Origin: a virus
Reading direction: 5' to 3' (one strand)
DNA length: 64,000 nt
Virus record (IMG/VR): IMGVR_UViG_3300028394_000050
Coordinates: 1-64,000 of that record
Each line of letters begins with the position of its first letter. Position 1 is the stretch's first letter. Both the position numbers and the translations under genes were made by a program. Of this stretch, positions 1 to 8,624 are shown in pieces. Below the pieces are notes generated by a model that saw nothing but the letters and a program-made list of their open reading frames with translations, was not told the DNA's origin and did not search any database.

Positions 1-658
1 CTGACCACATGCGATAGAAATGATTCATACCAAGTGGCGTAGATACGATTATAATCTTAGTCGTCTTACCAGATGAAATGGTAGGGTATGTAGATGCAAA
101 GAATGCATCAGCTAGATTGCGCTGGACGTGCGCGAACTCGTCAAGGAAGATAAGGTTAAATGAGCCTCCGCGGATAGCACTGGATGACGTGGCCGCAGCA
201 AGAACCTTCGACCCATTCTCTAGTTCGATGTTGCCCTTGTTCCAGACGACAACTCCCTGCTGAAGCCAGATCGGAAGATATTCATATGCGAGCTGAAGCT
301 TCGCTAATAAATCGCGAGCGAGAGACCCTTTGTTAGCTAGAATTGCAACATTTTGTTGATCCGTAAAAAGTACAAGCCAAAGGATGTACGCAATAGATGT
401 GGTAGACTTACCAACCTGACGAGGCAGTTTACATATAGAAAAGCGGTTGTCAGCAAACGTGTGGAGCATCTTCGCTTGGAAGTCCCACATATTGAACGGT
501 ATAAGGCCGTGATCCACGTTGACGATTTTAACATAAGTCCGAGCAAAATATTCAACGTCTTTTGCACATTTTATATACTCTTCAACCTGCTCTTTGGTAT
601 ACTGAATAGGCACCCCATATCGTTTAAGATTTGGGTTACCAAGATATGTCTTGCTCAT
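1..658 (-). CDS. 17: Terminase large subunit gp17, C-terminus cut by window edge
   Basis: This is the motor ATPase/nuclease that packages DNA into the prohead. The reading frame starts at ATG 658 and runs off the left edge, giving about 219 residues of the N-terminal ATPase part. Seen directly: a T4-type deviant Walker A LPRQVGKST (about residues 78-86), a Walker B with catalytic acid, LIFLDEFA (169-176), and a coupling motif VSTPLG (205-210). The nuclease domain lies outside the window. The start overlaps the stop of the 48-residue gene before it (ATGA). It follows gp16, as in T4. Confidence 0.95.
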   Translation of the reverse strand, partial: MSKTYLGNPNLKRYGVPIQYTKEQVEEYIKCAKDVEYFARTYVKIVNVDHGLIPFNMWDFQAKMLHTFADNRFSICKLPRQVGKSTTSIAYILWLVLFTDQQNVAILANKGSLARDLLAKLQLAYEYLPIWLQQGVVVWNKGNIELENGSKVLAAATSSSAIRGGSFNLIFLDEFAHVQRNLADAFFASTYPTISSGKTTKIIIVSTPLGMNHFYRMWS

Positions 659-801
659 CTTACCTTGTTCTTCTTAGGTGCGGCAGCTTCTCTAGCCTTT
701 AGCTCTTCAATTGTTGGTTGTTTTTTAGTGCCAGTTTGAACTGGTGGAGGAAGAACAAGATTAGAATTTGATAGGGTATCCTGTAAGATTTTCTTTAGCA
801 T
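655..801 (-). CDS. Small hypothetical protein between gp16 and gp17 (48 aa)
   Basis: A 48-codon frame coupled at both ends: its ATG overlaps the gp16 stop (TGATG) and its stop overlaps the gp17 start (ATGA). The product is basic and proline-containing (LVLPPPVQTGTKKQ, then a helical stretch and APKKNKVR). No family recognised. The tight coupling and position between the two terminase genes suggest a packaging accessory role; that is inference. Confidence 0.6.
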   Translation of the reverse strand: MLKKILQDTLSNSNLVLPPPVQTGTKKQPTIEELKAREAAAPKKNKVR

Positions 802-1208
802 CACTTTCTCCCGTTGATTAGTTGCTGCAGCTCAGATGTGCTACCAACAAAAATCGAATTATTAATTGTTTGTGGCGCATCTTTTTCGTCAACCTTTTTC
901 AAGTCTTTTAGTTTTTTCTGAATGTCTAAAAGATCCTTATTAGCATCAACAAGGGTTTTGATTAACTGACCAACAACCTCAAACGCACGAGGGTGCTCAG
1001 ATGTTTTGGCTACAATAAGAGCCTCTTCCAGAGCATCGCTACCCTGATTGATAATTTGATGGAGATTATTTCGAGCGGTTGCAAAATCGCTATCAAGATC
1101 AGAATCGACCTCAATTGGTTTCAATGGCTGCACCATAGAAGGCGAGTCGATCGGTAAATTTAGCGCAGATTCAATGCTCTGTTCGAATATAGTTTTGTCA
1201 CTCATCAT
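801..1208 (-). CDS. 16: Terminase small subunit gp16
   Basis: DNA-recognition subunit of the packaging motor. The 135 residues match the T4 gp16 pattern: a variable N-terminus, a central helical pair containing SEHPRAFEVVGQLIKTL (T4: SPRHMEVFATLM), a coiled coil (VDANKDLLDIQKKLKDLKK), and a C-terminal NNSIFVGSTSELQQL that aligns with T4 NATVFMGSPTELM. Two adjacent ATGs (1208, 1205) could start it; both overlap the end of gp15. It lies directly upstream of gp17, as in T4-like phages. Confidence 0.88.
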   Translation of the reverse strand: MMSDKTIFEQSIESALNLPIDSPSMVQPLKPIEVDSDLDSDFATARNNLHQIINQGSDALEEALIVAKTSEHPRAFEVVGQLIKTLVDANKDLLDIQKKLKDLKKVDEKDAPQTINNSIFVGSTSELQQLINGRK

Positions 1209-2070
1209 TACCTGTTCTTGGGTTATATTTCAATCCATCAATGTAGAAGAAATTATTTGATGCAAACCCATAAGCTGAATTTGCAGAAATCTGTGAGTAT
1301 GGTATCGACAATGCGCTGTTTGTTGTCGGCGATCCATTTGCAAGAAGTCCTGGCGTCACAACAACACGAGAACTGCGGGGGGTACGAGCAACATCGTCCA
1401 ACGTAATAGGACCAGCAGTATTTGCAACCACACCAAAATCGACTTGTGCGCGTTTGATAACGCCCTGGCGACGAACTGGTCCGTAGAAGTATCCTTTGAC
1501 AGTAAAATCAAGCGTGTAGATGATAGCACGACGATTCTCAAAGCTACCATCATATGTATCTTCAATCGACACGGTGTTTAATACAGTAGGAATGTCAATT
1601 GACAAATTCATACCAGGAATAACTTTGACGGTGTTTGTCCACTCGGGTCCAAAATATGGCACAATTTGCTCAAGGATTTGTGCGCCGTCATCGGCATTAC
1701 GCACATACGCATAGAGATTAAATGTCAAATCATACGGTACTGGCATATGCTGGTAATCAGCTTTGTTGTTATCTGTCGTAACAACGATATTTTTACCCTT
1801 ACTGTTAAAACGACGACTACCATCATAATTGAGGGTCGTCATTTCAAACGCAAGACGAGGTAACTGAATTGAAATCTGCTGATCCAGGTTAGGATCTTGC
1901 TGTGTACGAACTAAAAATTTCTCTTTTGGACCATACGCAATAGGCACCATAACCGCTGATGCGGTTGTTCCATCGCGGTTGTACTGCTTGACCACGATAT
2001 CGTTGAACATGTTACCAAACATGATAACATATTTACGGAGTGATTGGTGGTAAAACTGTGATCCGAACAT
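1198..2070 (-). CDS. 15: Tail completion / sheath stabiliser gp15
   Basis: Forms the ring that caps tail tube and sheath and joins the tail to the neck. The N-terminus (MFGSQFYHQSLRKYVIMFGNMF) and segments such as VPIAYGPKEKFLV, QILEQIVPYFGPEW and RRAIIYTLDFTVKGYFYGPV follow T4 gp15 (VPITYASKEHFM, QIVEQILPYFQP, RRRIEWSLTFEVNGWMYPPV). It has 290 residues against about 272 in T4; the extra part is a C-terminal tail. The start overlaps the gp14 stop (TAATG), indicating coupled translation. Confidence 0.92.
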   Translation of the reverse strand: MFGSQFYHQSLRKYVIMFGNMFNDIVVKQYNRDGTTASAVMVPIAYGPKEKFLVRTQQDPNLDQQISIQLPRLAFEMTTLNYDGSRRFNSKGKNIVVTTDNNKADYQHMPVPYDLTFNLYAYVRNADDGAQILEQIVPYFGPEWTNTVKVIPGMNLSIDIPTVLNTVSIEDTYDGSFENRRAIIYTLDFTVKGYFYGPVRRQGVIKRAQVDFGVVANTAGPITLDDVARTPRSSRVVVTPGLLANGSPTTNSALSIPYSQISANSAYGFASNNFFYIDGLKYNPRTGNDE

Positions 2071-2903
2071 TAGTACCTGTCAATCTCAGAGAATGGGTTG
2101 CGCTCGCTAAAATCAATATAATCTAATGATTTTTGTGTGAAATATTCGTTATTGGCTGTAATTGTCTGAACCTCTACACGGTATTCATTTAACATGAATC
2201 CACCATCTTCGTTTAGCAGATATGTACCGTTTTCCAACATAGTCTGGTAAAGAAGGATATTCTGGTCATAGCGAGTACCAATAGCGTCGATGTCAGTGTT
2301 ACCTGTAGCGATAGCATCTGGACCAATACGATCCACGAGTTCGCAATTCAAATCATATGTGTAAAGTTTACCGTGCTGATAGAAAATGGCTTCGTGTTCA
2401 ACAAACTTGATTTCGTATAGCTTCTTATTCAGTGGAAAATAGATCCAGTCACCTTCAAATGGGCGTGGTGTCGTAATGCTATAATTATTACCATTACCTG
2501 CTTCAAGCATAATACACTGTGTATTGCCCCAAGAGTTAGTATCAGCGGATTCTACCTGATAATTATAGCCAACTTCCGTTATGAGCTTCTCGGTTGTGAT
2601 TTGATTCCAACGCTTACGAGCCATCGTAAATGTGATGGAGTCGTTGATCTGAAGATTAAACTTGGATAGAAAATCTCCCTCACCTTCAAACCCCTGGACA
2701 TTCTTGACATAGACCTCAATATCCACCGCGTCGTCAAACGTCGATGTTGGGTCTTCACCTAGAAGAGGGTCGACGTTGCGAAGAGTGCGAGGCAAATACT
2801 TTATATCCAGTCCATAAATCTTAATCGCTTGCACGATAAGATCCTCAGCAAGATCCTGCTGACGCCCGTATGTGAATGGTCGGAAGTATTTGTTCGTTGT
2901 CAT
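2070..2903 (-). CDS. 14: Neck protein gp14
   Basis: Head-tail connector (neck) protein. Its 277 residues share the T4 gp14 layout: DLAEDLIVQAIKIYGLDIKYLPR near the N-terminus (T4: [23 protein letters not shown]), FGEDP/GEDPTSTFDDA, FEGEGDFLSKFNLQINDSITF (split over residues about 75-95), and GDWIYFPLNKKLYEIKFVE resembling T4 GDLIYFPMDNSLFEINWVE. It sits between gp13 and gp15 in the normal order. Confidence 0.92.
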   Translation of the reverse strand: MTTNKYFRPFTYGRQQDLAEDLIVQAIKIYGLDIKYLPRTLRNVDPLLGEDPTSTFDDAVDIEVYVKNVQGFEGEGDFLSKFNLQINDSITFTMARKRWNQITTEKLITEVGYNYQVESADTNSWGNTQCIMLEAGNGNNYSITTPRPFEGDWIYFPLNKKLYEIKFVEHEAIFYQHGKLYTYDLNCELVDRIGPDAIATGNTDIDAIGTRYDQNILLYQTMLENGTYLLNEDGGFMLNEYRVEVQTITANNEYFTQKSLDYIDFSERNPFSEIDRY

Positions 2904-2905
2904 TC

Positions 2906-3649
2906 TTAGCCGATCATATCCGTAACGGGCAAGCTATAATCGTTAATGAGTGATGTTTCCATCGTTGTTATCATGTCGTTTGCTTCTTCCCAAATCTTCT
3001 GCCCATTGAATGTGATGCCACCAGGAAGCTGCATGCCTTCATACAGCTTTAGATTCTCACCCCACTGACGCTTCACAAGCGCGGTCGCGTACTGCTTTAG
3101 CCACGAATCATTCCACACGTCGGTATATGTGTTTGGGTCCAAACTTGCATATCCATCCACGATAATCGTATATCCTAGCTGCACGTCTGTAGCCCATGCC
3201 ATGTCGATATGAAGCGTATTGGTGTGACGGTTGAAACGAATAGGTTTCTTGCCAACAAAGATTTCTTCTAGTGTCTCGATATGACGCATAGCCATAACAT
3301 ATGGTGCAACCGATACACTGGTAATGTTGAATAGTTCGTTTAGATGAAGCTGATAACGGACGTTGAACATGCTAGAAGTGCTATAACTATCACCCAGATC
3401 AAAGATGCGGGTTACGCCAACGATGCTTTCTGGGAGTGTAAGATAGCGATTGGTAATGTCGGTAGACGTAACTATGTGCTTATACAGGACATGCTCGGTA
3501 CCGTCATAATGATAATCGCGATACTTTGCGATGGCATCATCAATGCGATCCTCTACCTGCTCGTCATCCACATTGATATCAATAACTGGCGCTCCGAGGC
3601 GGCGCAGGATATAGTCTTTGAATTCCTGTCTTGATGCTGGAATAGCCAT
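2906..3649 (-). CDS. 13: Neck protein gp13
   Basis: Neck/connector-complex protein binding the portal side. The start of the protein reads as in T4-like phages of marine bacteria: RQEFKDYILRRLGAPVIDIN then VDDEQVEDRIDDAIAKYRDY. Length is 247 residues. First gene of the gp13-14-15-16-17 operon. A late-promoter motif CATAAATA lies about 25-30 bases upstream and a CGGAG ribosome site precedes ATG 3649. Confidence 0.92.
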   Translation of the reverse strand: MAIPASRQEFKDYILRRLGAPVIDINVDDEQVEDRIDDAIAKYRDYHYDGTEHVLYKHIVTSTDITNRYLTLPESIVGVTRIFDLGDSYSTSSMFNVRYQLHLNELFNITSVSVAPYVMAMRHIETLEEIFVGKKPIRFNRHTNTLHIDMAWATDVQLGYTIIVDGYASLDPNTYTDVWNDSWLKQYATALVKRQWGENLKLYEGMQLPGGITFNGQKIWEEANDMITTMETSLINDYSLPVTDMIG

Positions 3650-3672
3650 TTATCACTCCGAGTTAGTTCTGC

Positions 3673-3680
3673 TATTTATG
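3673..3680 (-). promoter_or_regulatory. Late promoter motif for the gp13-17 operon
   Basis: CATAAATA on the minus strand, matching the NATAAATA form of T4-like late promoters. It is followed by a short leader with a CGGAG ribosome site before gp13. Recognition by a gp55-type sigma factor with gp33 is inferred from T4; no gp55 is visible in the window. Confidence 0.65.
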
Positions 3681-3708
3681 TTCTTGACTATTTAGTCTAT
3701 ATAGTGCT

Positions 3709-4671
3709 ATGATTCGTTTGATCGTAATGTTCTTTGTTGGCTTCATCTCGCTTGCGGCTGCGGCGAGTGAACTCAAAATAATTACTCCTTCCAATGACGA
3801 TAGCTATAATATCAACGCTCGGATTCTATCCAGGCACCTCGGCAAATATCTGCCAGACAATCCTACCATAACAATTCAATCAATGCCAGGCGCTGCGAGC
3901 TTAGTTGCAGCCAATTACATATACAATATTGCGCCGAGAGATGGTAGCGTTATCGGCATCGTCTATAAAGAGATTCCGTTTGTAGGGCTATTAGGTGGTG
4001 AAGGTGTCCAGTTTGATCCAAATCATTTCAACTGGATTGGATCAGTAGCAGACGGCCGCAAGGATGCTGTCATTCTATGGGCCAATGAACCGAAGTTTCG
4101 GTCAGACTTCGTTGTAGGTGCTGAGGGTGCCACATCAGGCAACATGGCTTTGTTTGTCAACAGAATGCTTGGCACCAATTTCAAGATTGTCGGTGGTTAT
4201 CCAACGACCGGTGCTAACCGTCTCGCGCTTGAGCGCAAGGAAGTGGATGCGGTTATCTATAGCTTAATTGGTATCAAAACGCAAAAGCCCAACTGGTTAC
4301 AGTCAGGCAGTGGCATCTATCCAACGCTCCAGTTTGGTAACGGTGCGGCCCGTCTACCAGAATATAAGGAAGTTCCAGCACTGGCTGAATATGTAACAGA
4401 TGATAAAGACAGAAAGCTCCTTCATGCTTTTGAATCCCAATTCATAATGTTGCGCCCATTCGTAGCACCACCTGGTGTACCAAAATCACGCATAGATGAA
4501 CTACGCAATGCGTTCTCAAAAACAATGGTGGATGCTGAATATGTGGAAGACGCTCGCCGTGCAAACATAGATATCAATGCAATCAGCGGCGCAGATATGG
4601 AAACCATGATAAAAACTCCAGTAGGTATAGAAACGCTCAATAGTCTCAAACAGATTTATAAGGTGAAGTGA
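3709..4671 (+). CDS. Bug/TctC-family periplasmic solute-binding protein 1
   Basis: Looks like the substrate receptor of tripartite tricarboxylate transporters (TctC/Bug family), which bind small carboxylates in the periplasm. Seen: a signal peptide (residues about 1-19, cleavage near AAAAS), then the family layout with KIITPSNDDSYNINARILSRHL, SMPGAASLVAANYIYNIAP, DGSVIGIV, FNWIGSVADG, GATSGNMALFVNRMLG and RPFVAPPGVPKSRIDELRNAF. The length of 320 is normal for Bug receptors. There are no TctA/TctB membrane genes nearby, so any transporter partner must be from the host. ATG 3709 lacks a clear ribosome site; the signal peptide supports the start. First gene of a plus-strand run with two oxygenases. 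Confidence 0.82.
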   Translation: MIRLIVMFFVGFISLAAAASELKIITPSNDDSYNINARILSRHLGKYLPDNPTITIQSMPGAASLVAANYIYNIAPRDGSVIGIVYKEIPFVGLLGGEGVQFDPNHFNWIGSVADGRKDAVILWANEPKFRSDFVVGAEGATSGNMALFVNRMLGTNFKIVGGYPTTGANRLALERKEVDAVIYSLIGIKTQKPNWLQSGSGIYPTLQFGNGAARLPEYKEVPALAEYVTDDKDRKLLHAFESQFIMLRPFVAPPGVPKSRIDELRNAFSKTMVDAEYVEDARRANIDINAISGADMETMIKTPVGIETLNSLKQIYKVK

Positions 4672-4672
4672 T

Positions 4673-5353
4673 ATGAAAGAACATGTTTTATTTCCAACAC
4701 TTCTAGCTGAATTTGAATATCCAGACAAAGACAATTTCAAGCAAGTTTTCTACGACAAGATTTTCGATTATATGTCATCAGATGGATTCTCGAATGAATA
4801 CACTGGGCATGTCAATCTTCACCACGAACCTGCATTTGAACCACTATTCAAATTTGCTATAGACTCGGTTAGACAATACGTCTCAAGATTATACATTGAT
4901 CCAAACGTATTTGAATTTAATCTAGTCAAAACTTGGATGAACATTACCAAGAACAGACAAACGCCTATGCATAGTCATGGAGACGCGCATATGTCGTTCA
5001 CATATTACATCAACATACCAAAAGATTTCTCAAAGCCAATACGCTTCTATAATTATGAGCATAGATATGAACCATTTCCTGGGTGCATCAAATTTAATAA
5101 CCCAACACACTGGGACGCATTCAACGCATACACATGGCAATTAGAACCTAAAGAAGGGCAGCTATTTGTTTTCCCTTCAAACTTACCACACGACACAGTA
5201 GGGCAATCAGAGCAGATGGAAACTGGGTGTTTTACGCCAAATGATTTAGATCAGATGCGAATATGTCTTGCTGCCGATATTCTGATGACATATAAAGAGA
5301 AAGCAGCAAAACCATTGGGTGTGCAACCCGTAAGTAACTGGAGAACCTTTTAA
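4673..5353 (+). CDS. 2-oxoglutarate/Fe(II) oxygenase (TIGR02466-like)
   Basis: Predicted double-stranded beta-helix dioxygenase using 2-oxoglutarate and Fe(II). Visible ligands: H102-G-D104 in MHSHGDAHMSFTYYINIP, a distal His at H173 (SNLPHDTVG) and a candidate 2OG-binding Arg at R196. The WMNITKN...TPMHSH context resembles the 2OG-FeII_Oxy_5/TIGR02466 group seen in many marine phages. Substrate unknown. It begins one base after the upstream receptor gene and its stop overlaps the next oxygenase start, so the three genes look co-translated. Confidence 0.78.
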   Translation: MKEHVLFPTLLAEFEYPDKDNFKQVFYDKIFDYMSSDGFSNEYTGHVNLHHEPAFEPLFKFAIDSVRQYVSRLYIDPNVFEFNLVKTWMNITKNRQTPMHSHGDAHMSFTYYINIPKDFSKPIRFYNYEHRYEPFPGCIKFNNPTHWDAFNAYTWQLEPKEGQLFVFPSNLPHDTVGQSEQMETGCFTPNDLDQMRICLAADILMTYKEKAAKPLGVQPVSNWRTF

Positions 5354-5973
5354 TGAAGCACACAACGATTTATAATGATCCGCATAAACGAACCAAAGTG
5401 ACAGAACCTTGGGCTTATTGGGACGGCGCATTTACCGACGAAGAACTCCAAACTATCATCGAATATTGTGATGCGCAAGGTGTTGAGCAAAGTCGGATTA
5501 TGTCAACGACTGACCCGATTGAGGTCGAAAAGCATAGGATATCCAAGACTGCATTTCATAATAGAACACCAGAAACTGCGTGGATATTTGATAGGTTGAA
5601 TTTCATAATTCAGTCAATCAATGAGATGTATTATGGGTTTGATTTAAATGGTTACGCAACATTTCAATATACGACATACGATTCAGATAGAGAAGGGCGA
5701 TATGATTGGCATATGGATATCGCAATGGGTGAATGTACAGATAATTTAGATATTCAACCTCGTAAGCTATCACTCACTTTGATGCTGAATGACGACTTTG
5801 AGGGTGGTGAGTTTCAAATTAACAATAATAACGAGAGTGATCCTATCACAGTACCAAAGGTAAAAGGAAGGGCCGTTCTATTCCCTTCCTTTATGATCCA
5901 TCGAGTTGCGCCGGTAACATCTGGTAGACGCTTATCTATTGTCGTATGGGTGCTTGGTCCAAAGTTCCAATGA
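5353..5973 (+). CDS. Prolyl-4-hydroxylase-like 2OG-Fe(II) oxygenase (PKHD type)
   Basis: A second, different dioxygenase. It has the HxD motif H120-M-D122 (YDWHMDIAMG), the PKHD-type strand RKLSLTLMLNDDFEGGEF, the distal H183 (SFMIHRVAPVTSG) and R192/R193 for 2-oxoglutarate. The 206 residues correspond to a stand-alone catalytic domain. Members of this family hydroxylate proline or other residues; the phage target is unknown. Start and previous stop overlap (TAATG). Confidence 0.82.
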   Translation: MKHTTIYNDPHKRTKVTEPWAYWDGAFTDEELQTIIEYCDAQGVEQSRIMSTTDPIEVEKHRISKTAFHNRTPETAWIFDRLNFIIQSINEMYYGFDLNGYATFQYTTYDSDREGRYDWHMDIAMGECTDNLDIQPRKLSLTLMLNDDFEGGEFQINNNNESDPITVPKVKGRAVLFPSFMIHRVAPVTSGRRLSIVVWVLGPKFQ

Positions 5974-5980
5974 TATCGTT

Positions 5981-6427
5981 TCACTCGTTTTGTAGATACA
6001 ATTGTCCTGTTTTTCTGTTAAGGATTGCCCAATAAAATTGGTATTTATTAATCTTAGGCTTCAATTCAATTGCTTCCAGTTTATCGCGGACTTCAATTAC
6101 TTTTTGGTTGTAAGCCATCGCTAAGTTTGCATTTTGAAAATAAATTTCAACGGTTAAATTGGTATTGTCGTCTGCATATCTTCTAGTCCAACCTTCAAAA
6201 CCTTCAAATAATTCTGGTGCAATAGTTTCTCTATCTTGACGAATTAACGCATGATCGAAATTGACCTTTGAATAGCCTTCCCGACGGTCGATGCGTTGCA
6301 GCTCATCCCTAGCATCATATTCAACACCATGCGCATTTGGCGAATCTATCGGAAAATATATGTCGTTCCAATGATAATCAACCAAGCCAGTGATTATCCA
6401 TACAAGTTTTACCGGTGCGTCGGTCAT
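5981..6427 (-). CDS. Hypothetical protein, 148 aa
   Basis: Single minus-strand gene between plus-strand neighbours. No family recognised. Features seen: WIITGLVDYHWNDIYFPIDS at the N-terminus, aromatic-rich middle (FEGFEGWTRRYADD), and KINKYQFYWAILNRKTGQLY at the end. It has its own late-promoter motif (GATAAATA, 6455-6462) and a GGGAGA ribosome site before ATG 6427, so it is probably a late, separately transcribed gene. Confidence 0.6.
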   Translation of the reverse strand: MTDAPVKLVWIITGLVDYHWNDIYFPIDSPNAHGVEYDARDELQRIDRREGYSKVNFDHALIRQDRETIAPELFEGFEGWTRRYADDNTNLTVEIYFQNANLAMAYNQKVIEVRDKLEAIELKPKINKYQFYWAILNRKTGQLYLQNE

Positions 6428-6454
6428 GAAAATTCTCCCTATTCGACTTTATTC

Positions 6455-6462
6455 TATTTATC
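6455..6462 (-). promoter_or_regulatory. Late promoter motif for the 148-aa gene
   Basis: GATAAATA on the minus strand, 28-35 bases upstream of ATG 6427, with GGGAGA in between as ribosome site. Fits the NATAAATA pattern seen upstream of other late genes here. Confidence 0.5.
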
Positions 6463-6505
6463 ATATATAAGACTATGAAATTGCAAGATAAGGAAATCAT
6501 ATAAC

Positions 6506-7708
6506 ATGAATCATCTGCATTGTGGGTTTTATGTATACGACGACAAACGATTTTTTACTCGCGAAGACGCATTTGATTATGCGCTAATTCGTCAAGATTA
6601 TGATGTAAAACTTAAATACTATTACAATAATGATGTGTTTGAAAAATGCGATTGGATGGCAGAACCAGATTTCGATATTGGTCTACTATACAAAATCAGA
6701 GCCCAACAGATACGAGACAAGTACAAGTATGTGGTTCTTGCTTTCTCTGGTGGTAGCGATTCAACACAAGTTCTATGGTCATTTCTAAAAAACAATATAT
6801 TCATTGACGAAATCCAAGTTGCAAATCTTCATAAAATGACAAAAAATCTTGACCGAGCAGATATGTTGAGAGACAACGAATTTCAAATTTTGCTTGAGTA
6901 CGAACTTGCTGCTTTACCAATGCTCAAGAAAGTGTTGGAATTAAGTCCAAAAACAAAAATCACTATCGTTGATGCATCCGATCTTCTGCACGATCAGCTT
7001 TCAACAGGCAAATATACAATCATTGGAAATAATGGTAGAATCAAACATCAATACCCACGAATCTCATCATCTATGGGACCAAACAATCAATGGTGGCAAT
7101 TATTTTATACAACCAACTATGAAAGATCAAAAGACAAAAACTCTATGTGCATCGTGCGCGGTATGGAAAAACCTGCTTTGCATATCAAAAACAACTCGTT
7201 ATTTTTTCATTTTACTGACCAAACAATGGTCACAACAGCATCGCTCAATCTACGCGAATTTTCAGCAACTTATACTACAGAAGATTTTTTTTGGTCAAGA
7301 GATATGCCTTTGATTCCAATCAAGCAATCTCATATCATTAAAAGGCGACTAGAATCTGATAGAAAATACTACGAATTTTTTACTCAAAGTAGAGAAGAGC
7401 TTAAAAATCATAACTCGGTAAAACCTATTCATTCCTCAGCTATTATGCTGGAAAGAAGTTTTAGTTCGATGATATATCCAGATTGGAATCCGCAGACGTA
7501 TGCTGGACCTAAACCAACAACAAAAAACCCAGAATTTAAATTGTATGAGACTGTAGTTGGAACTCATACGACTGAAGGATTTTTGAAAGAATATAGAGAA
7601 TCAAAAGAAAAACGATTTGAAAAGATAAATAAAAAATATCAATTCTACTCAATGTTAAGATCACAACCTTACCTTATCGGAAAATTGGAGTTAAATCATG
7701 CTTCGTAA
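6506..7708 (+). CDS. PP-loop (SGGxDS) ATPase, paralogue A
   Basis: Predicted ATP-pyrophosphatase-fold enzyme of the adenine nucleotide alpha-hydrolase superfamily (asparagine synthase, QueC, GuaA types), which adenylates a substrate. The PP-loop is AFSGGSDSTQVL with S81-G-G-S-D-S86. N-terminal 70 residues (YVYDDKRFFTREDAFDYAL ... KIRAQQIRDKYKYVVLAFSG) are shared with the protein at 9843-10901, so the two are paralogues with a common accessory domain. No glutaminase domain is present. AT-rich compared with neighbours. Substrate unknown. Ribosome site AAGGAAA upstream of ATG. Confidence 0.72.
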   Translation: MNHLHCGFYVYDDKRFFTREDAFDYALIRQDYDVKLKYYYNNDVFEKCDWMAEPDFDIGLLYKIRAQQIRDKYKYVVLAFSGGSDSTQVLWSFLKNNIFIDEIQVANLHKMTKNLDRADMLRDNEFQILLEYELAALPMLKKVLELSPKTKITIVDASDLLHDQLSTGKYTIIGNNGRIKHQYPRISSSMGPNNQWWQLFYTTNYERSKDKNSMCIVRGMEKPALHIKNNSLFFHFTDQTMVTTASLNLREFSATYTTEDFFWSRDMPLIPIKQSHIIKRRLESDRKYYEFFTQSREELKNHNSVKPIHSSAIMLERSFSSMIYPDWNPQTYAGPKPTTKNPEFKLYETVVGTHTTEGFLKEYRESKEKRFEKINKKYQFYSMLRSQPYLIGKLELNHAS

Positions 7709-8624
7709 ACTACTATTGATTTGCTTTTCTCTCGCAGCATTTGGCGCATGTGGCGAAGAGCGCATAAACGTATACACAAGATTTCCTGCTAACGACCCAA
7801 CAGCTTTTGTTACAGCGACACTCATTACCGAGTTGAACAAAAAGCTTGATGAAAAATATGATTTTAGATTAGGTACTATTCCAGGTTCTGGTGGCGAAGC
7901 GGCTGATGGTAAAGCATTAGCCGAAGCTAAATTAGGCGCAAACACTATTGTAGCCGGTACAATTTCCAATTTCACACTCAATCCAATCATATACAATTCT
8001 ACAATTGATCGTGAGGCTGATTTTGTTCCGATTGAACTTATTGCTTTGGTACCAAACGCTATAATGGTTTCTCCTGATTTGAAGGTAGATTCATTAGACC
8101 AATTCGTTAAGTATATGAAGGGAAAGAAGGAAGTGTTTAATGGTGCCACGGTTCAAGCTGTTTCACCAAAGCTTCTCGACGCAATCTTTCGTAAACAGTA
8201 CGATATTAACAACGTCAAAATGATTCAGTACAAAACACCTGGAGAAATAACCAAGAGCATTCTTATGGGTGAAGCAGACTACTCGGTTCAAAATCCTATC
8301 GACACGCCTGGTCTAAAATTGTTGGCTATCTCATTGCCCAATAGGAATTCTCAATACCCAAACGTGCCAACTGGGCTTGAATTAGGCATCAAAGATTTTA
8401 ACTATGCGTCTTCATTGCTTCTATACGCACCCAAAGCCAATGTTAAATTTATTGACGAGATTAAAAAATCAGTACATGAAGCTTGCGCGTCAGATGCCGT
8501 TCGCGATGTTATTGCCAAATTAAAATTGGTATTTGAGTGTAATAACAACGAACAGTTTCTTCGAACCGAAATTGCAAGACAAAAACAATTGGTCAAGAAA
8601 TACGAAGATTCAATCAAACAATGA
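7698..8624 (+). CDS. Bug/TctC-like solute-binding protein 2, probable lipoprotein
   Basis: A second receptor of the Bug/TctC type. The N-terminus (MLRKLLLICFSLAAFGACGEE) looks like a lipoprotein signal with the lipid-bearing Cys at residue 18. The body has family-like segments: FRLGTIPGSGGEAADGKALAEA, NAIMVSPDLKVDSLDQFVKYMKG, GEITKSILMGEADYSV, YPNVPTGLELG. It is clearly diverged from the protein at 3709-4671, so this is not a recent duplication. ATG 7698 has GGAG 8 bases upstream and overlaps the end of the PP-loop gene. Its 3' end overlaps the convergent gene at 8610 by 15 bases. Confidence 0.68.
   Translation: MLRKLLLICFSLAAFGACGEERINVYTRFPANDPTAFVTATLITELNKKLDEKYDFRLGTIPGSGGEAADGKALAEAKLGANTIVAGTISNFTLNPIIYNSTIDREADFVPIELIALVPNAIMVSPDLKVDSLDQFVKYMKGKKEVFNGATVQAVSPKLLDAIFRKQYDINNVKMIQYKTPGEITKSILMGEADYSVQNPIDTPGLKLLAISLPNRNSQYPNVPTGLELGIKDFNYASSLLLYAPKANVKFIDEIKKSVHEACASDAVRDVIAKLKLVFECNNNEQFLRTEIARQKQLVKKYEDSIKQ

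Noticed and set aside
3692-3716. TTGACT...CTATGA as a promoter for the Bug receptor gene
   Set aside because: The -10 would overlap the start codon and matches the consensus poorly.
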